Part shown: piece after piece, positions 29,078 through 39,863 of the stretch | Layout of the letters: the number at the start of each line of letters is the position of its first letter | Numbering within the stretch: position 1 is the first letter of the stretch | Assembly: GCF_029961025.1 (NCBI RefSeq) | Contig: NZ_JASBVP010000007.1 | Span: forward strand, 186,001 to 250,000 | Origin: Mycobacterium sp. | GTDB lineage: Bacteria > Actinomycetota > Actinomycetes > Mycobacteriales > Mycobacteriaceae | Length of the DNA stretch: 64,000 nucleotides | Reading direction: 5' to 3' | The notes under the pieces: generated by a model | What the model saw: the letters and a program-made list of their open reading frames with translations, nothing else | What the model was told of the DNA's origin: nothing | Database searches by the model: none | Translations under genes and position numbers: made by a program

Positions 29078-29603
29078 TCCGCCGAACCGGCCGCCGGGCG
29101 AGGCTCAGGGCTTGGCCTCGCCGGGCTGGCGATCGCCACGGTCCGGCAGGGCGATGCTGGCGCGTGTCGAGGACACCGTGGCGCTGGGATCCCAGCTGGG
29201 TAAGCAGCTGCGCGCCGGCGATGTGGTGGTGTTGTCCGGTCCGCTGGGTTCCGGAAAAACCGTGCTGGCCAAGGGGATTGCCGAGGGCATGGATGTTGAG
29301 GGGCCGGTGATATCGCCGACGTTCGTGCTCGCCCGGGTGCATCGGCCCCGCCGGCCCGGTGCACCGGCGATGATTCACGTCGACTGCTACCGGCTGTTGG
29401 ATCACCAAGGTGGCGAGCTGCTGGCCGAGCTGGACTCGCTGGACCTAGACACCGAGCTTGACCAGGCGGTTGTCGTGGTGGAGTGGGGAGCGGGCCTGGC
29501 CGAGAGGCTCTCCGAGCGGCATCTCGACGTCCGTCTCGAGCGGGCCGGTGACACCGATACGCGGATCGCCACCTGGCGGTGGAGCGGACCATGGAAGCTA
29601 TGA
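29052..29603 (+). CDS. tsaE: tRNA t6A biosynthesis ATPase TsaE
   Basis: ATPase of the threonylcarbamoyl-adenosine (t6A37) tRNA modification system; it acts on the TsaBD complex. Walker A GPLGSGKTVLAKG, PTFVLARVH switch region, IHVDCYRL and VVVVEWGAGLAERL are conserved. 183 aa from GTG 29052, with about 35 poorly conserved residues before the core LARVEDTVALG; ATG 29154 is a possible shorter start. The stop overlaps the tsaB start as ATGA. Confidence 0.93.
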   Translation: MSEPALMCDPPNRPPGEAQGLASPGWRSPRSGRAMLARVEDTVALGSQLGKQLRAGDVVVLSGPLGSGKTVLAKGIAEGMDVEGPVISPTFVLARVHRPRRPGAPAMIHVDCYRLLDHQGGELLAELDSLDLDTELDQAVVVVEWGAGLAERLSERHLDVRLERAGDTDTRIATWRWSGPWKL

Positions 29604-30778
29604 GCGATGATTCCGCTCGGCTGGTGCTGGCACTGGACACCGCCACCCCCGCGGTCACCGCGGGGATCGTGCGGCTGAGCTGTTTGCCCGGCGGCCGGGT
29701 CGACGTGCTGGCGCAGCGGGTTACCGTCGAGGCCCGGGCACACGCCGAGCACATCACCCCGAACGTGTTGGCTGCGCTTGCCGATGCCGGGTTGGCGATG
29801 GCGGATCTCGACGCCGTGGTGGTGGGTTGCGGTCCCGGACCGTTCACCGGCCTGCGGGTGGGGGTGGCCACCGCCGCGGCCTACGGGCATGCGCTGGGCA
29901 TTCCGGTGCACGGGGTGTGCAGCCTGGATGCGATCGGCGTGCTGACCACTGGTGAGACGCTGGTGGTCACCGATGCCCGCCGACGAGAAATCTACTGGGC
30001 GCGTTACCGGGACGGTCACCGCACCCACGGCCCGGCGGTCACCGCCCCGGCCGACGTCGATGCCCGCGCCGTGCAAGCGGTGGCCGGCTCACCCGAGCAT
30101 GCGGCGCTGTTCGCCCTGCCGCGGTGCGGGCCGGCCTACCCCACACCCGCCGGTTTGGTGGCCGCGGTGGCCGACTGGTCCGAGGAGGCGGCGCCGCCGG
30201 TGCCGATGTATCTGCGCCGGCCGGACGCCAAGACGCTGCTGGAGCGCGCGGCCGCCCGCGGCGCCGGCGCGGAGGTCCAGGACCCGGGAAGCGACCGCAC
30301 CGTCAACACCCCCATGGGCGTCCCGGGGCCCGTCGTCATCGACGCGCTGACATCCGGGGACGCCGAGCGATGCGCCCAGCTGGAGGCCCAGCTGTTCGAC
30401 GGCGACGACCCGTGGCCGAAAGAGGCGTTCGTCCGGGAAATCACCGCCCGGCACAACCATTACGTGGGAGCGCGCGTTGGCGACTTGCTCGTCGGATACG
30501 CCGGCATCTCCCGGTTGGGGCGCACGCCGCCGTTCGACTACGAGGTGCACACCATCGGCGTCGACCCCGCTTACCGGGGCCGGGGCATCGGCCGGCGGCT
30601 GCTCGAGCAGCTGCTGAGCTTCGCTGCCGGCAGCCCCGTGTACCTGGAGGTCCGCACCGACAACGCGCCGGCGATCGCGCTATATCGCAGCCTGGGATTC
30701 ACCGAGGTCGCGCTGCGCCGGCGGTACTACCGGGCCAGCGGGGCCGACGCCTACACGATGCGGCGGGATCCCGCATGA
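29600..30778 (+). CDS. tsaB-rimI: fused TsaB / RimI protein
   Basis: 392-aa in-frame fusion of two proteins that I recall as separate in M. tuberculosis (Rv3421c and Rv3420c). Residues ~1-215 are TsaB, the dimerisation subunit of the t6A complex ([40 protein letters not shown]). Residues ~245-392 are RimI, the GNAT that acetylates an N-terminal Ala (acetyl-CoA loop [11 protein letters not shown], then [15 protein letters not shown] and [12 protein letters not shown]). The ~30-residue linker is Ala/Gly-rich. An in-frame ATG at 30314 could still start free RimI. Starts ATGA with tsaE, ends ATGA with tsaD. Confidence 0.9.
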   Translation: MSDDSARLVLALDTATPAVTAGIVRLSCLPGGRVDVLAQRVTVEARAHAEHITPNVLAALADAGLAMADLDAVVVGCGPGPFTGLRVGVATAAAYGHALGIPVHGVCSLDAIGVLTTGETLVVTDARRREIYWARYRDGHRTHGPAVTAPADVDARAVQAVAGSPEHAALFALPRCGPAYPTPAGLVAAVADWSEEAAPPVPMYLRRPDAKTLLERAAARGAGAEVQDPGSDRTVNTPMGVPGPVVIDALTSGDAERCAQLEAQLFDGDDPWPKEAFVREITARHNHYVGARVGDLLVGYAGISRLGRTPPFDYEVHTIGVDPAYRGRGIGRRLLEQLLSFAAGSPVYLEVRTDNAPAIALYRSLGFTEVALRRRYYRASGADAYTMRRDPA

Positions 30779-31809
30779 CGGTCATCCTGGGAATCGAAAC
30801 GTCCTGCGACGAAACCGGGGTCGGCATCGCGCGGCTGGGCCCCGACGGCACCGTGACGCTGCTGGCCGACGAGGTCGCCTCCAGCGTCGACGAGCACGTC
30901 CGGTTCGGTGGTGTGGTCCCCGAGATCGCCTCCCGGGCGCACGTGGAGGCGCTCGGACCGACCGTGCGTCGCGCGCTGGCCGCGGCGGGGCTCACTGACC
31001 GGGCGAAACCCGACATCATCGCCGCCACCGTCGGGCCCGGCCTGGCGGGCTCGCTGCTGGTGGGCGTGGCCGCGGCCAAGGCGTATGCCGCCGCCTGGGG
31101 GGTGCCGTTCTATGGGGTGAACCACCTGGGCGGTCACCTGGCCGCCGACGTCTACGAGCATGGGCCGCTGCCGCAGAGCGTGGCCTTGCTGGTGTCGGGC
31201 GGGCATACCCACCTGCTGCACGTGCATTCGCTCGGCGAGCCGATCGTCGAGCTGGGCAGCACCCTCGACGACGCCGCCGGGGAGGCCTACGACAAGGTGG
31301 CGCGGCTGCTGGGGCTGGGTTATCCGGGTGGCAAGGCGCTCGATGAGCTGGCCCGCAGCGGTGACCGTGACGCCGTCGTGTTCCCCCGGGGCATGAGCGG
31401 GCCGCGGGACGACCCCTACGCGTTCAGCTTCTCCGGGCTGAAAACCGCTGTCGCGCGCTATCTGGAGGCGCACCCGGACGCGGTGACGGCCGATGTCGCG
31501 GCGGGGTTTCAGGAGGCCGTCGCCGACGTGCTGACCGCGAAGGCGGTGCGCGCGGCCACCGCCCTGGGTGTGTCAACCGTGCTGATCGCCGGGGGGGTGG
31601 CGGCGAACTCGCGGCTGCGTGAGCTGGCCGCTCAGCGCTGCGCGGAGGCGGGCTTGACGCTGCGGATCCCTAGCCCGCGGCTGTGCACCGACAACGGCGC
31701 GATGATTGCCGCATTCACGGCGCACCTGGTGGCCGCGGGAGCACCGCCGTCGCCGCTGGACACCCCCACCGACCCGGGCCTGCCGGTGGTGGCGGGACGG
31801 CTGCCCTGA
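30775..31809 (+). CDS. tsaD: tRNA N6-adenosine threonylcarbamoyltransferase TsaD
   Basis: Catalytic subunit that transfers the threonylcarbamoyl group to A37 of ANN-decoding tRNAs. The ASKHA fold begins [14 protein letters not shown]. Metal-binding histidines are in [10 protein letters not shown], nucleotide binding in [12 protein letters not shown] and [14 protein letters not shown], and CTDNGAMIA near the end. 344 aa, the usual length. The ATG at 30775 overlaps the upstream stop. It closes the alr-hydrolase-tsaE-tsaB/rimI-tsaD run, in which every junction overlaps. Confidence 0.97.
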   Translation: MTVILGIETSCDETGVGIARLGPDGTVTLLADEVASSVDEHVRFGGVVPEIASRAHVEALGPTVRRALAAAGLTDRAKPDIIAATVGPGLAGSLLVGVAAAKAYAAAWGVPFYGVNHLGGHLAADVYEHGPLPQSVALLVSGGHTHLLHVHSLGEPIVELGSTLDDAAGEAYDKVARLLGLGYPGGKALDELARSGDRDAVVFPRGMSGPRDDPYAFSFSGLKTAVARYLEAHPDAVTADVAAGFQEAVADVLTAKAVRAATALGVSTVLIAGGVAANSRLRELAAQRCAEAGLTLRIPSPRLCTDNGAMIAAFTAHLVAAGAPPSPLDTPTDPGLPVVAGRLP

Positions 31810-31829
31810 CCGGCGCCCGGGTCGGCCGG

Positions 31830-32498
31830 TTAGATGTCGTTCGTTTCCCGGGTGACGATGAGCAGGTCGTTGCTGGTCGCCCAGGCCTGGGTGAAGGTGG
31901 CCATGGGTATTCGCTCGTCGCGCCCGTTGGGGGTGCCGCTGTCGTTGAGGTGCACGACGTTGTCGCGGGTGTCCACACCGGTGATCACCACGGCGTGATC
32001 GGCCCGGGTCCGCTGCCCCTTGCCCGGGGGGTAATCCCACAGCGTCTCGGCGTTGACCCCGGCGATCAGTTTGTGCCCCCCGGCCAGATCCCGCTCCACG
32101 GTCTGCATGGTGTTGCCCTCGGTGAGGCTGGACTGGATCCCGTATTTCTGCAGCAACACCACCAGGTCCTGCGGGGCGCTGCCGTCGAAGAAGTAGATGT
32201 CCCCACGGTGGGCCACGCTTTTGCTGAAGATGCCGCGCAGCTCGATCCCGATTTGGGAGGGTTCCCTCCCGGTGAGCTGGCCGACCACGTCGGCGACGGC
32301 CATTAGGCCGCAGTCTTGCTGGTGCTGGTAGCGCCAGTAGGGGGCGGCGGCCTCGGGGTTGCCGTACATTTGGCCGTCCGGGTCGGCTCTGGAGACTCCG
32401 ATGCCGGCCGCGGCCGACGCGATAGCGGCCGCAACGACCAGTGCGCCCACGCCGGCGGTGCGGTTTCGGGTGGCGATGCCGGTGACCATGAGCCCCAT
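31830..32498 (-). CDS. exported C39-like papain-fold cysteine peptidase
   Basis: 222-aa protein with an N-terminal signal/anchor segment (GALVVAAAIASAAAGIGVSRA, residues ~18-38). The mature part resembles the C39 peptidase fold: Cys63 in QQDCGLMAVADV, His168 in RADHAVVITGVD and Asp186 in LNDSG, spaced as a catalytic triad. It lacks an ABC transporter and a double-glycine substrate next to it, so it is probably not a bacteriocin processor. It is convergent with tsaD (20 bp) and divergent from groES (about 330 bp). An in-frame ATG at 32489 is an equally good start. Substrate unknown. Confidence 0.8.
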   Translation of the reverse strand: MGLMVTGIATRNRTAGVGALVVAAAIASAAAGIGVSRADPDGQMYGNPEAAAPYWRYQHQQDCGLMAVADVVGQLTGREPSQIGIELRGIFSKSVAHRGDIYFFDGSAPQDLVVLLQKYGIQSSLTEGNTMQTVERDLAGGHKLIAGVNAETLWDYPPGKGQRTRADHAVVITGVDTRDNVVHLNDSGTPNGRDERIPMATFTQAWATSNDLLIVTRETNDI

Positions 32499-32622
32499 TA
32501 TTAGCGATTATTAGCGGTAGTAGCGGTCACCGGTTGACGTGTGGTTGCCGGCCGGCGTTGGGATCGGCAATCCGGGGATCGGCGTGAACGCCGGGCGCGT
32601 CCCGGGAAGCAGTGAGCCGGCC

Positions 32623-32651
32623 TTGAGTGCTAGCACTCTCATGTATAGAGT
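32623..32651 (+). promoter_or_regulatory. putative groESL promoter
   Basis: TTGAGT (32623-32628), a 17-bp spacer, and TAGAGT (32646-32651). Both hexamers fall inside or next to the CIRCE repeats, so HrcA bound to CIRCE would cover the promoter. Confidence 0.55.
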
Positions 32652-32656
32652 GCTAG
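32630..32656. promoter_or_regulatory. CIRCE operator (HrcA site)
   Basis: CTAGCACTC, 9-bp spacer, GAGTGCTAG: 8 of 9 positions per arm match the CIRCE consensus TTAGCACTC-N9-GAGTGCTAA and the arms are perfectly complementary. A further GAGTGC immediately upstream (32625-32630) makes a second, spacerless palindrome sharing the left arm. It is the known operator type for HrcA control of groESL. Confidence 0.93.
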
Positions 32657-32829
32657 ATGGCAATCGGACAATCCGAGTGTCGGCACCCGCGACGACGGCA
32701 CGAGGGCACGGACGAATGCCGAAGCACCTGGTAATCCGACAGGTACGGGGCCGGTCCCGGACCTAGGGCCAAGACCGGTTCGGGACGACGGCCCCGGACC
32801 CCGATCTCAACTAGTGGAGGGCTCCAATC

Positions 32830-33132
32830 GTGGCGAAGGTGAACATTAGGCCACTCGAGGACAAGATCCTCGTCCAGGCCAACGAGGCTGAGACCACAAC
32901 CGCGTCCGGTCTGGTTATTCCCGACACCGCCAAGGAGAAGCCGCAGGAAGGCACCGTCGTCGCAGTCGGCCCCGGCCGGTGGGATGAGGACGGTGAAAAG
33001 CGGATCCCGCTTGACGTGTCGGAGGGCGACACCGTGATCTACAGCAAGTACGGGGGCACCGAGATCAAATACAACGGCGAGGAGTATTTGATCCTCTCGG
33101 CCCGCGACGTGCTGGCTGTCGTCAACAAGTAG
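32830..33132 (+). CDS. groES: co-chaperonin GroES (Hsp10)
   Basis: 100-aa co-chaperonin capping GroEL. N-terminal [16 protein letters not shown], mobile loop [17 protein letters not shown], and the C-terminal [12 protein letters not shown] are standard. The GTG start at 32830 has GGAGGG at Shine-Dalgarno spacing. It is first in the groES-groEL1 operon, 146 bp before groEL1, under CIRCE control. Confidence 0.98.
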   Translation: MAKVNIRPLEDKILVQANEAETTTASGLVIPDTAKEKPQEGTVVAVGPGRWDEDGEKRIPLDVSEGDTVIYSKYGGTEIKYNGEEYLILSARDVLAVVNK

Positions 33133-33145
33133 CGCAGGCGATGTC

Positions 33146-33192
33146 CCGCCCCGGCGATCCCCGCGACCACCCGTGGGCGATTTCCGGGGCGG
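33146..33192 (+). other. stem-loop in the groES-groEL1 spacer
   Basis: CCGCCCCGG (33146-33154) pairs with CCGGGGCGG (33184-33192); a small inner CCAC/GTGG pairing sits in the loop. No U-tract follows. It could be an mRNA processing or partial termination site setting the GroES/GroEL1 ratio. Confidence 0.45.
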
Positions 33193-33278
33193 TGCATAGC
33201 AAGGGTCACATCGCCCGGTGCCGGGTACCTCGCGGACCGGATCGGCGCCGGGCCGGTTAGACGAGACAGGACCGACCT

Positions 33279-34892
<1,614 letters not shown>

Positions 34893-34923
34893 CGCAGCGG
34901 CCCGGCGTGGAGTTGTCAGGGCG

Positions 34924-34951
34924 CATCCCCGGCCCCAACGCGCCGGGGATG
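34924..34951 (+). terminator. hairpin terminator after groEL1
   Basis: CATCCCCGGC and GCCGGGGATG form a perfect 10-bp stem with an 8-nt loop, 31 bp after the groEL1 stop and before the convergent methyltransferase gene. A pyrimidine stretch (TCCTCTCGT) follows. Confidence 0.7.
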
Positions 34952-34973
34952 TCCTCTCGTCGCGGTGACACCA

Positions 34974-35888
34974 TCAGGGCGGGTTCGTGGACCAGGCGCC
35001 GATCTCAGAACGGCCCACGAAAACGCTTGCGCGCGCGGTGATGTCGGCCAAGACCTGATCGGCCAGGGTCGCGGGCTCGATTTCGCCCGGTGCAACCCGA
35101 CCACACCGCTCCAGCTCGGGCAGCAGGGTTATCAGCACGTCGGTGGTCAGCCGCACCTGCTCACTGCCGTCGACGCCGGCACCGATCACGGTCTCCATGG
35201 CGAGTCTCGGCGCCGGAAGACCGGCAGCGGCGTACACGGTCGGCAGTTTGGCGCCCATCTCCGGGTCGGCACCCCCCGCCAGCAAACCCTCGACCACCAG
35301 GCGACAGCATCGCTGCCAGCTCGGCACGTGCGGGGCCGAGTGCGCGCGTGCCCACTCCGGCTCCTGGAACACGACGACGCCGCCGGGGGCCAGATGCCGT
35401 AGCAGCCCACGCAGCCACCCCACCGGATCGGGTTGGAACATCAGGACGTACCGGCCGACGATCGCATCGAACGGGCGATCGAACGTCAGCTCCGCCGGGT
35501 CGCCGCCGAGGAACCTCACGTTGCCGGCACTCAGCGAGGCCGCCCGTCGCCTGGCGACCTGCAGCGCGGCCGGGGCGCGCTCGACGCCGATAACCTCACC
35601 GGCGGCACCGACCAGCTCGGCCGCCAGGAACGCGACGTCGCCGATACCGCTGCCGACGTCGAGCACCCGCATCCCCGGGGCGAGCCCGGCCGCCGAAAAG
35701 AACCGGCGGGTGATCGGCCCGATCATGCGGGCCTGGACCGCTAGCCGATCAAGTTCCTCGTCGGAGTGTCCGAGCACGTACGTGCGGGCCGGTGGGTGTC
35801 CCCCGTCAGCACCAATCGCCGTCGGATCGACCACGGTGGGAACGGTATTGGCTCGTTCACGTGAAGACAAGCGGGCATCAGTCGGCAC
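34974..35888 (-). CDS. class I SAM-dependent methyltransferase downstream of whiB3
   Basis: 304-aa methyltransferase. The SAM-binding motif I is VLDVGSGIGDVAFLA, followed by the acidic loop IGVERAP, the motif FDAIVGRYVLMFQPDP and post-motif GGVVVFQEPEW. N-terminal YVLGHSDEELDRLAVQARMIGP is typical of small-molecule or lipid/ubiquinone-type methyltransferases. The start is uncertain: I use GTG 35888; GTG 35834 would also keep the domain, and the frame extends far upstream through whiB3 without conservation. It lies 41 bp downstream of whiB3 on the same strand, so probably an operon. Substrate unknown. Confidence 0.85.
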   Translation of the reverse strand: MPTDARLSSRERANTVPTVVDPTAIGADGGHPPARTYVLGHSDEELDRLAVQARMIGPITRRFFSAAGLAPGMRVLDVGSGIGDVAFLAAELVGAAGEVIGVERAPAALQVARRRAASLSAGNVRFLGGDPAELTFDRPFDAIVGRYVLMFQPDPVGWLRGLLRHLAPGGVVVFQEPEWARAHSAPHVPSWQRCCRLVVEGLLAGGADPEMGAKLPTVYAAAGLPAPRLAMETVIGAGVDGSEQVRLTTDVLITLLPELERCGRVAPGEIEPATLADQVLADITARASVFVGRSEIGAWSTNPP

Positions 35889-35929
35889 CGGCCCGCGGTA
35901 GCTTCGGCGATGTGCCTTTCGTCCCGATG

Positions 35930-36238
35930 TCAGGCAGTGCGGCGAATCCCCCGGGTGCGGCCCAGACCTCGCTTGAGCACCAGGTCGCGCTCGGATTCGG
36001 ACATGCCGCCCCAGATGCCGTACGGTTCGCCCACTTCCAGGGCGTGCGACCGGCACCGTTCGATCACCGGGCAGCGCCGGCAGATTTCCTTGGCGCGGCG
36101 CTCGCGTTGCAGGCGGGCCCGGCCGCGCTCGCCGTCGGGGTGGAAGAACACCGAGGAGTCGATGCCCCGGCAAAGACCCTGAAGTTGCCAGTCCCAGATA
36201 TCGGCGTTGGGCCCGGGTAGTTGCTCCGGCTGTGGCAT
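35930..36238 (-). CDS. whiB3: iron-sulfur redox sensor/regulator WhiB3
   Basis: 102-aa WhiB-family protein with a [4Fe-4S] cluster held by Cys23, Cys53, Cys56 and Cys62, and the GIWGG turn followed by a basic DNA-binding tail. WhiB3 in M. tuberculosis senses NO/O2 and controls polyketide lipid synthesis and redox balance. The N-terminus MPQPEQLPGPNADIW identifies WhiB3 among WhiB paralogues. I use the ATG at 36238 with GAGAGAGGG upstream at Shine-Dalgarno distance; a second in-frame start 6 codons upstream is less likely. Confidence 0.96.
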   Translation of the reverse strand: MPQPEQLPGPNADIWDWQLQGLCRGIDSSVFFHPDGERGRARLQRERRAKEICRRCPVIERCRSHALEVGEPYGIWGGMSESERDLVLKRGLGRTRGIRRTA

Positions 36239-36587
36239 TAGAATTCCCTCTCTCATTAACCCCTATCGGGGAAAGTTCGCGAACGCGCGAGTCGTGCAAC
36301 TGATTCGAGCGGTTGTCGCCGATGACTGCTCGCCGATGCTAAACGTACGGGTGCCGCACAAATTCAGTCAATAGGGGAGCGGGTTGCCGAAAGCGTAATG
36401 ATCGCTGACAAATTTACTTCCCGTTCATCGTGGCGACGCAGTTGACCGGCGCTGACAGCCCCGTCATGAGGTCGGAAGATGCCGCGATTTTGCAGCTTAA
36501 GCGCGACGGCGGGAAAACGTCATAATTGGTCTGGCGGTTCCCATGGTTTAATATTGCGATAACATAATCACCACGAAGTTTTAACTA
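36239..36587. other. divergent intergenic region whiB3 / Rv3415c-like gene
   Basis: 349 bp without a gene, distinctly more AT-rich than the surroundings, especially 36340-36590. It must hold the whiB3 promoter (left-pointing) and that of the Rv3415c-like gene (right-pointing); TTTAATATT at about 36547-36555 is the most promoter-like sequence on the right side. No clear operator palindrome was found by eye. Confidence 0.5.
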
Positions 36588-37442
36588 ATGGGTTCCACGA
36601 TCTTCGCGATTTCCGCCGGCCGCGATCCGGCGATCGAGACGGTGGAAGCGAGGCTGGCGGCGGCCGCCTTCGGGAGCCAGCCCGGCTACTGGCCGCTGCC
36701 GGCGGCGCGCACGCCCCAGCAACTGTGGCTGCGGGCCGTCGCCGCCGGTGGGCAGGGTCGTTACAGCAGCGCCCGCGCCGACCTGGTGGCGCTGCTGCGC
36801 GGTCGCCCGTCCGGGCGATTGGGCTCGCTCGCCCATAGCGCGCAGGGCTCGTTCTTGCGGCAGCTCGGTTGGCACCGGGCGGCCCGACACTGGGACGGTC
36901 GGGCGTGGGCGCTGGCCGGCACCGATGTGGAAGCCGGGGCCGACGCGCTGGTCGGACTGGCCGCCGATGCGCTGGGGATCGGGCGCTTCGCCGTGGCGGG
37001 AGCATTGCTGAGGCGCGCGGAAACCGTGCTGGCCGCCGCGGAGGTGCCGACGGAACCCGCGGGCCGGCTGGTGGTGCGCCGGGAGTGGGTGACCGCCGAG
37101 CTGGCCATGGCCGTCGGCGACGGTGCCGCCGCGGTCGATCATGCCCGGCGGGCGGTTGAGGTGGCACACACCGGAATCACGTCGGTGCGCCACCGGGTGA
37201 AGAGCCAGGCGGTGCTGGCCGCCGCTTTGTGCAGCGCCGGAGCCGTTGATCGGGCACGCGTCGTCGCCGACGCCGCCCTGGACGCCTGCGGTCGGTGGGG
37301 GCTGGTCCCGCTGCGCTGGGCGCTGGCTTGTCTGCTGATCGATATCGGAAGCGCAACCCACACCCCACAACACCTGCGTGAGATCCGCGACGGGTGTGCG
37401 CAACAAGTGCGTCACGGCGGCGGGACCTGGAACGGGCGCTGA
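36588..37442 (+). CDS. conserved helical (TPR-like) protein, Rv3415c-like
   Basis: 284-aa all-alpha protein without signal peptide or membrane helix. Repeating Ala-rich helix pairs (LWLRAVAAGGQGRYSSARADL, LGWHRAARHWDGRAWALAG, ALGIGRFAVAGALLRRAE) suggest tetratricopeptide-type repeats and a protein-binding role. It begins MGSTIFAISAGRD. In M. tuberculosis order, as I recall, this gene is followed by sigD and rsdA; here the convergent DUF5319-like gene begins only 14 bp after it. Function unknown. Confidence 0.8.
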   Translation: MGSTIFAISAGRDPAIETVEARLAAAAFGSQPGYWPLPAARTPQQLWLRAVAAGGQGRYSSARADLVALLRGRPSGRLGSLAHSAQGSFLRQLGWHRAARHWDGRAWALAGTDVEAGADALVGLAADALGIGRFAVAGALLRRAETVLAAAEVPTEPAGRLVVRREWVTAELAMAVGDGAAAVDHARRAVEVAHTGITSVRHRVKSQAVLAAALCSAGAVDRARVVADAALDACGRWGLVPLRWALACLLIDIGSATHTPQHLREIRDGCAQQVRHGGGTWNGR

Positions 37443-37456
37443 CGCCGGCCGAATGA

Positions 37457-37870
37457 TCAGCGGCCCCGGCGATACCTGTCGGCGTCCGATGTCGCCTCGT
37501 TCAGCGAGGCGTCGGCGTAACCGCGGCAATAGTCCCAGGTGACGTAGGCGTCTGGTTCCGGATCGTAAGCCGGTTCGTGCGGGCGCACCGTGCCGTCGAT
37601 CAGCAGCTGCAGCAGGTTGGCCCGCAACATGTCCCAGTCATGATAGTGGTCCTGCTGGCACTCGTCGCAGCAAACCACCAACCCACGGATCCCCTTGGGC
37701 GCCAGGAGAGCCTCGTACACGGCCAGGTCCGCGAGGTCGCTTTCCACCGCCAGCCGCTCTTGCGGATCCAGCGGCTGGGCGGGCTCGACGTCATCCAGTG
37801 CCGCCGACGGGTCATTGGGGTCGTCGGCAAACGGGTCGGGTGGCAAACCCGGTGGCAGATAGTCGCGCAC
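37457..37870 (-). CDS. DUF5319-like protein (Rv3412-like)
   Basis: 137-aa acidic cytoplasmic protein. The core VVCCDECQQDHYHDWDMLRANL has three Cys and two His close together, a possible zinc site; the end VTWDYCRGYADASLNE is also strongly family-like. The GTG start at 37870 has TAATGT exactly 6 bp upstream, the leaderless pattern, and matches the remembered Rv3412 start MRDHLPPGLPPDPF. Function unknown. It is divergent from guaB2. Confidence 0.88.
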   Translation of the reverse strand: MRDYLPPGLPPDPFADDPNDPSAALDDVEPAQPLDPQERLAVESDLADLAVYEALLAPKGIRGLVVCCDECQQDHYHDWDMLRANLLQLLIDGTVRPHEPAYDPEPDAYVTWDYCRGYADASLNEATSDADRYRRGR

Positions 37871-37939
37871 GCTTCCACATTACGCCAGCCTCGCGGGGAT
37901 CGCGCCAGCGACTCGGTCCGCGCTGCGGTGTCGGCGCTT

Positions 37940-37980
37940 CATTGCCGGGCATTGCGCCGGGCATTGCCGGCATTGCCGGC
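37940..37980. repeat. short CATTGCCGG repeats upstream of guaB2
   Basis: Four near-copies of CATTGCCGG/CATTGCGCCGGG in 41 bp, within the 244-bp divergent region between the DUF5319-like gene and guaB2. Simple tandem degeneracy; no known function. Confidence 0.5.
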
Positions 37981-38075
37981 GACGCGCGCCCAATCACCTC
38001 CCAGCGGTCACACGGTGCCCGGCGCGCCCGACCGGCCGTGCGGCGCGCACCGTCGTCCGGGCGGCGGGTAGCCGA

Positions 38076-39725
<1,650 letters not shown>

Positions 39726-39863
39726 GAGTGAGACCCGCTGAGTGAGATCCGGTGCCGAAGCCACCCCCCGCGCCCAGATCGCCGTGCCGCGGGCGGCCGG
39801 CGGGATTCTGGCCGGATTTCTGCGCCACCCACACCCGCCGACGACGACCAAGGCTGATCTTTG

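Larger units (their letters stand above)
32499..32829. other. intergenic region between C39-like gene and groES
   Basis: 331 bp of divergent promoter space. Left end: a tandem 10-bp GCTAATAAT(C/G) repeat just upstream of the C39-like start, unusually AT-rich here. Centre: the groESL promoter with its CIRCE operator. Right: about 170 bp of groES leader ending in a GGAGGG ribosome binding site. Confidence 0.7.

Noticed and set aside
35889..36299. N-terminal extension of the methyltransferase frame through whiB3
   Set aside because: Same strand but different frame from whiB3, no conserved residues; WhiB3 with its four cysteines is certain.
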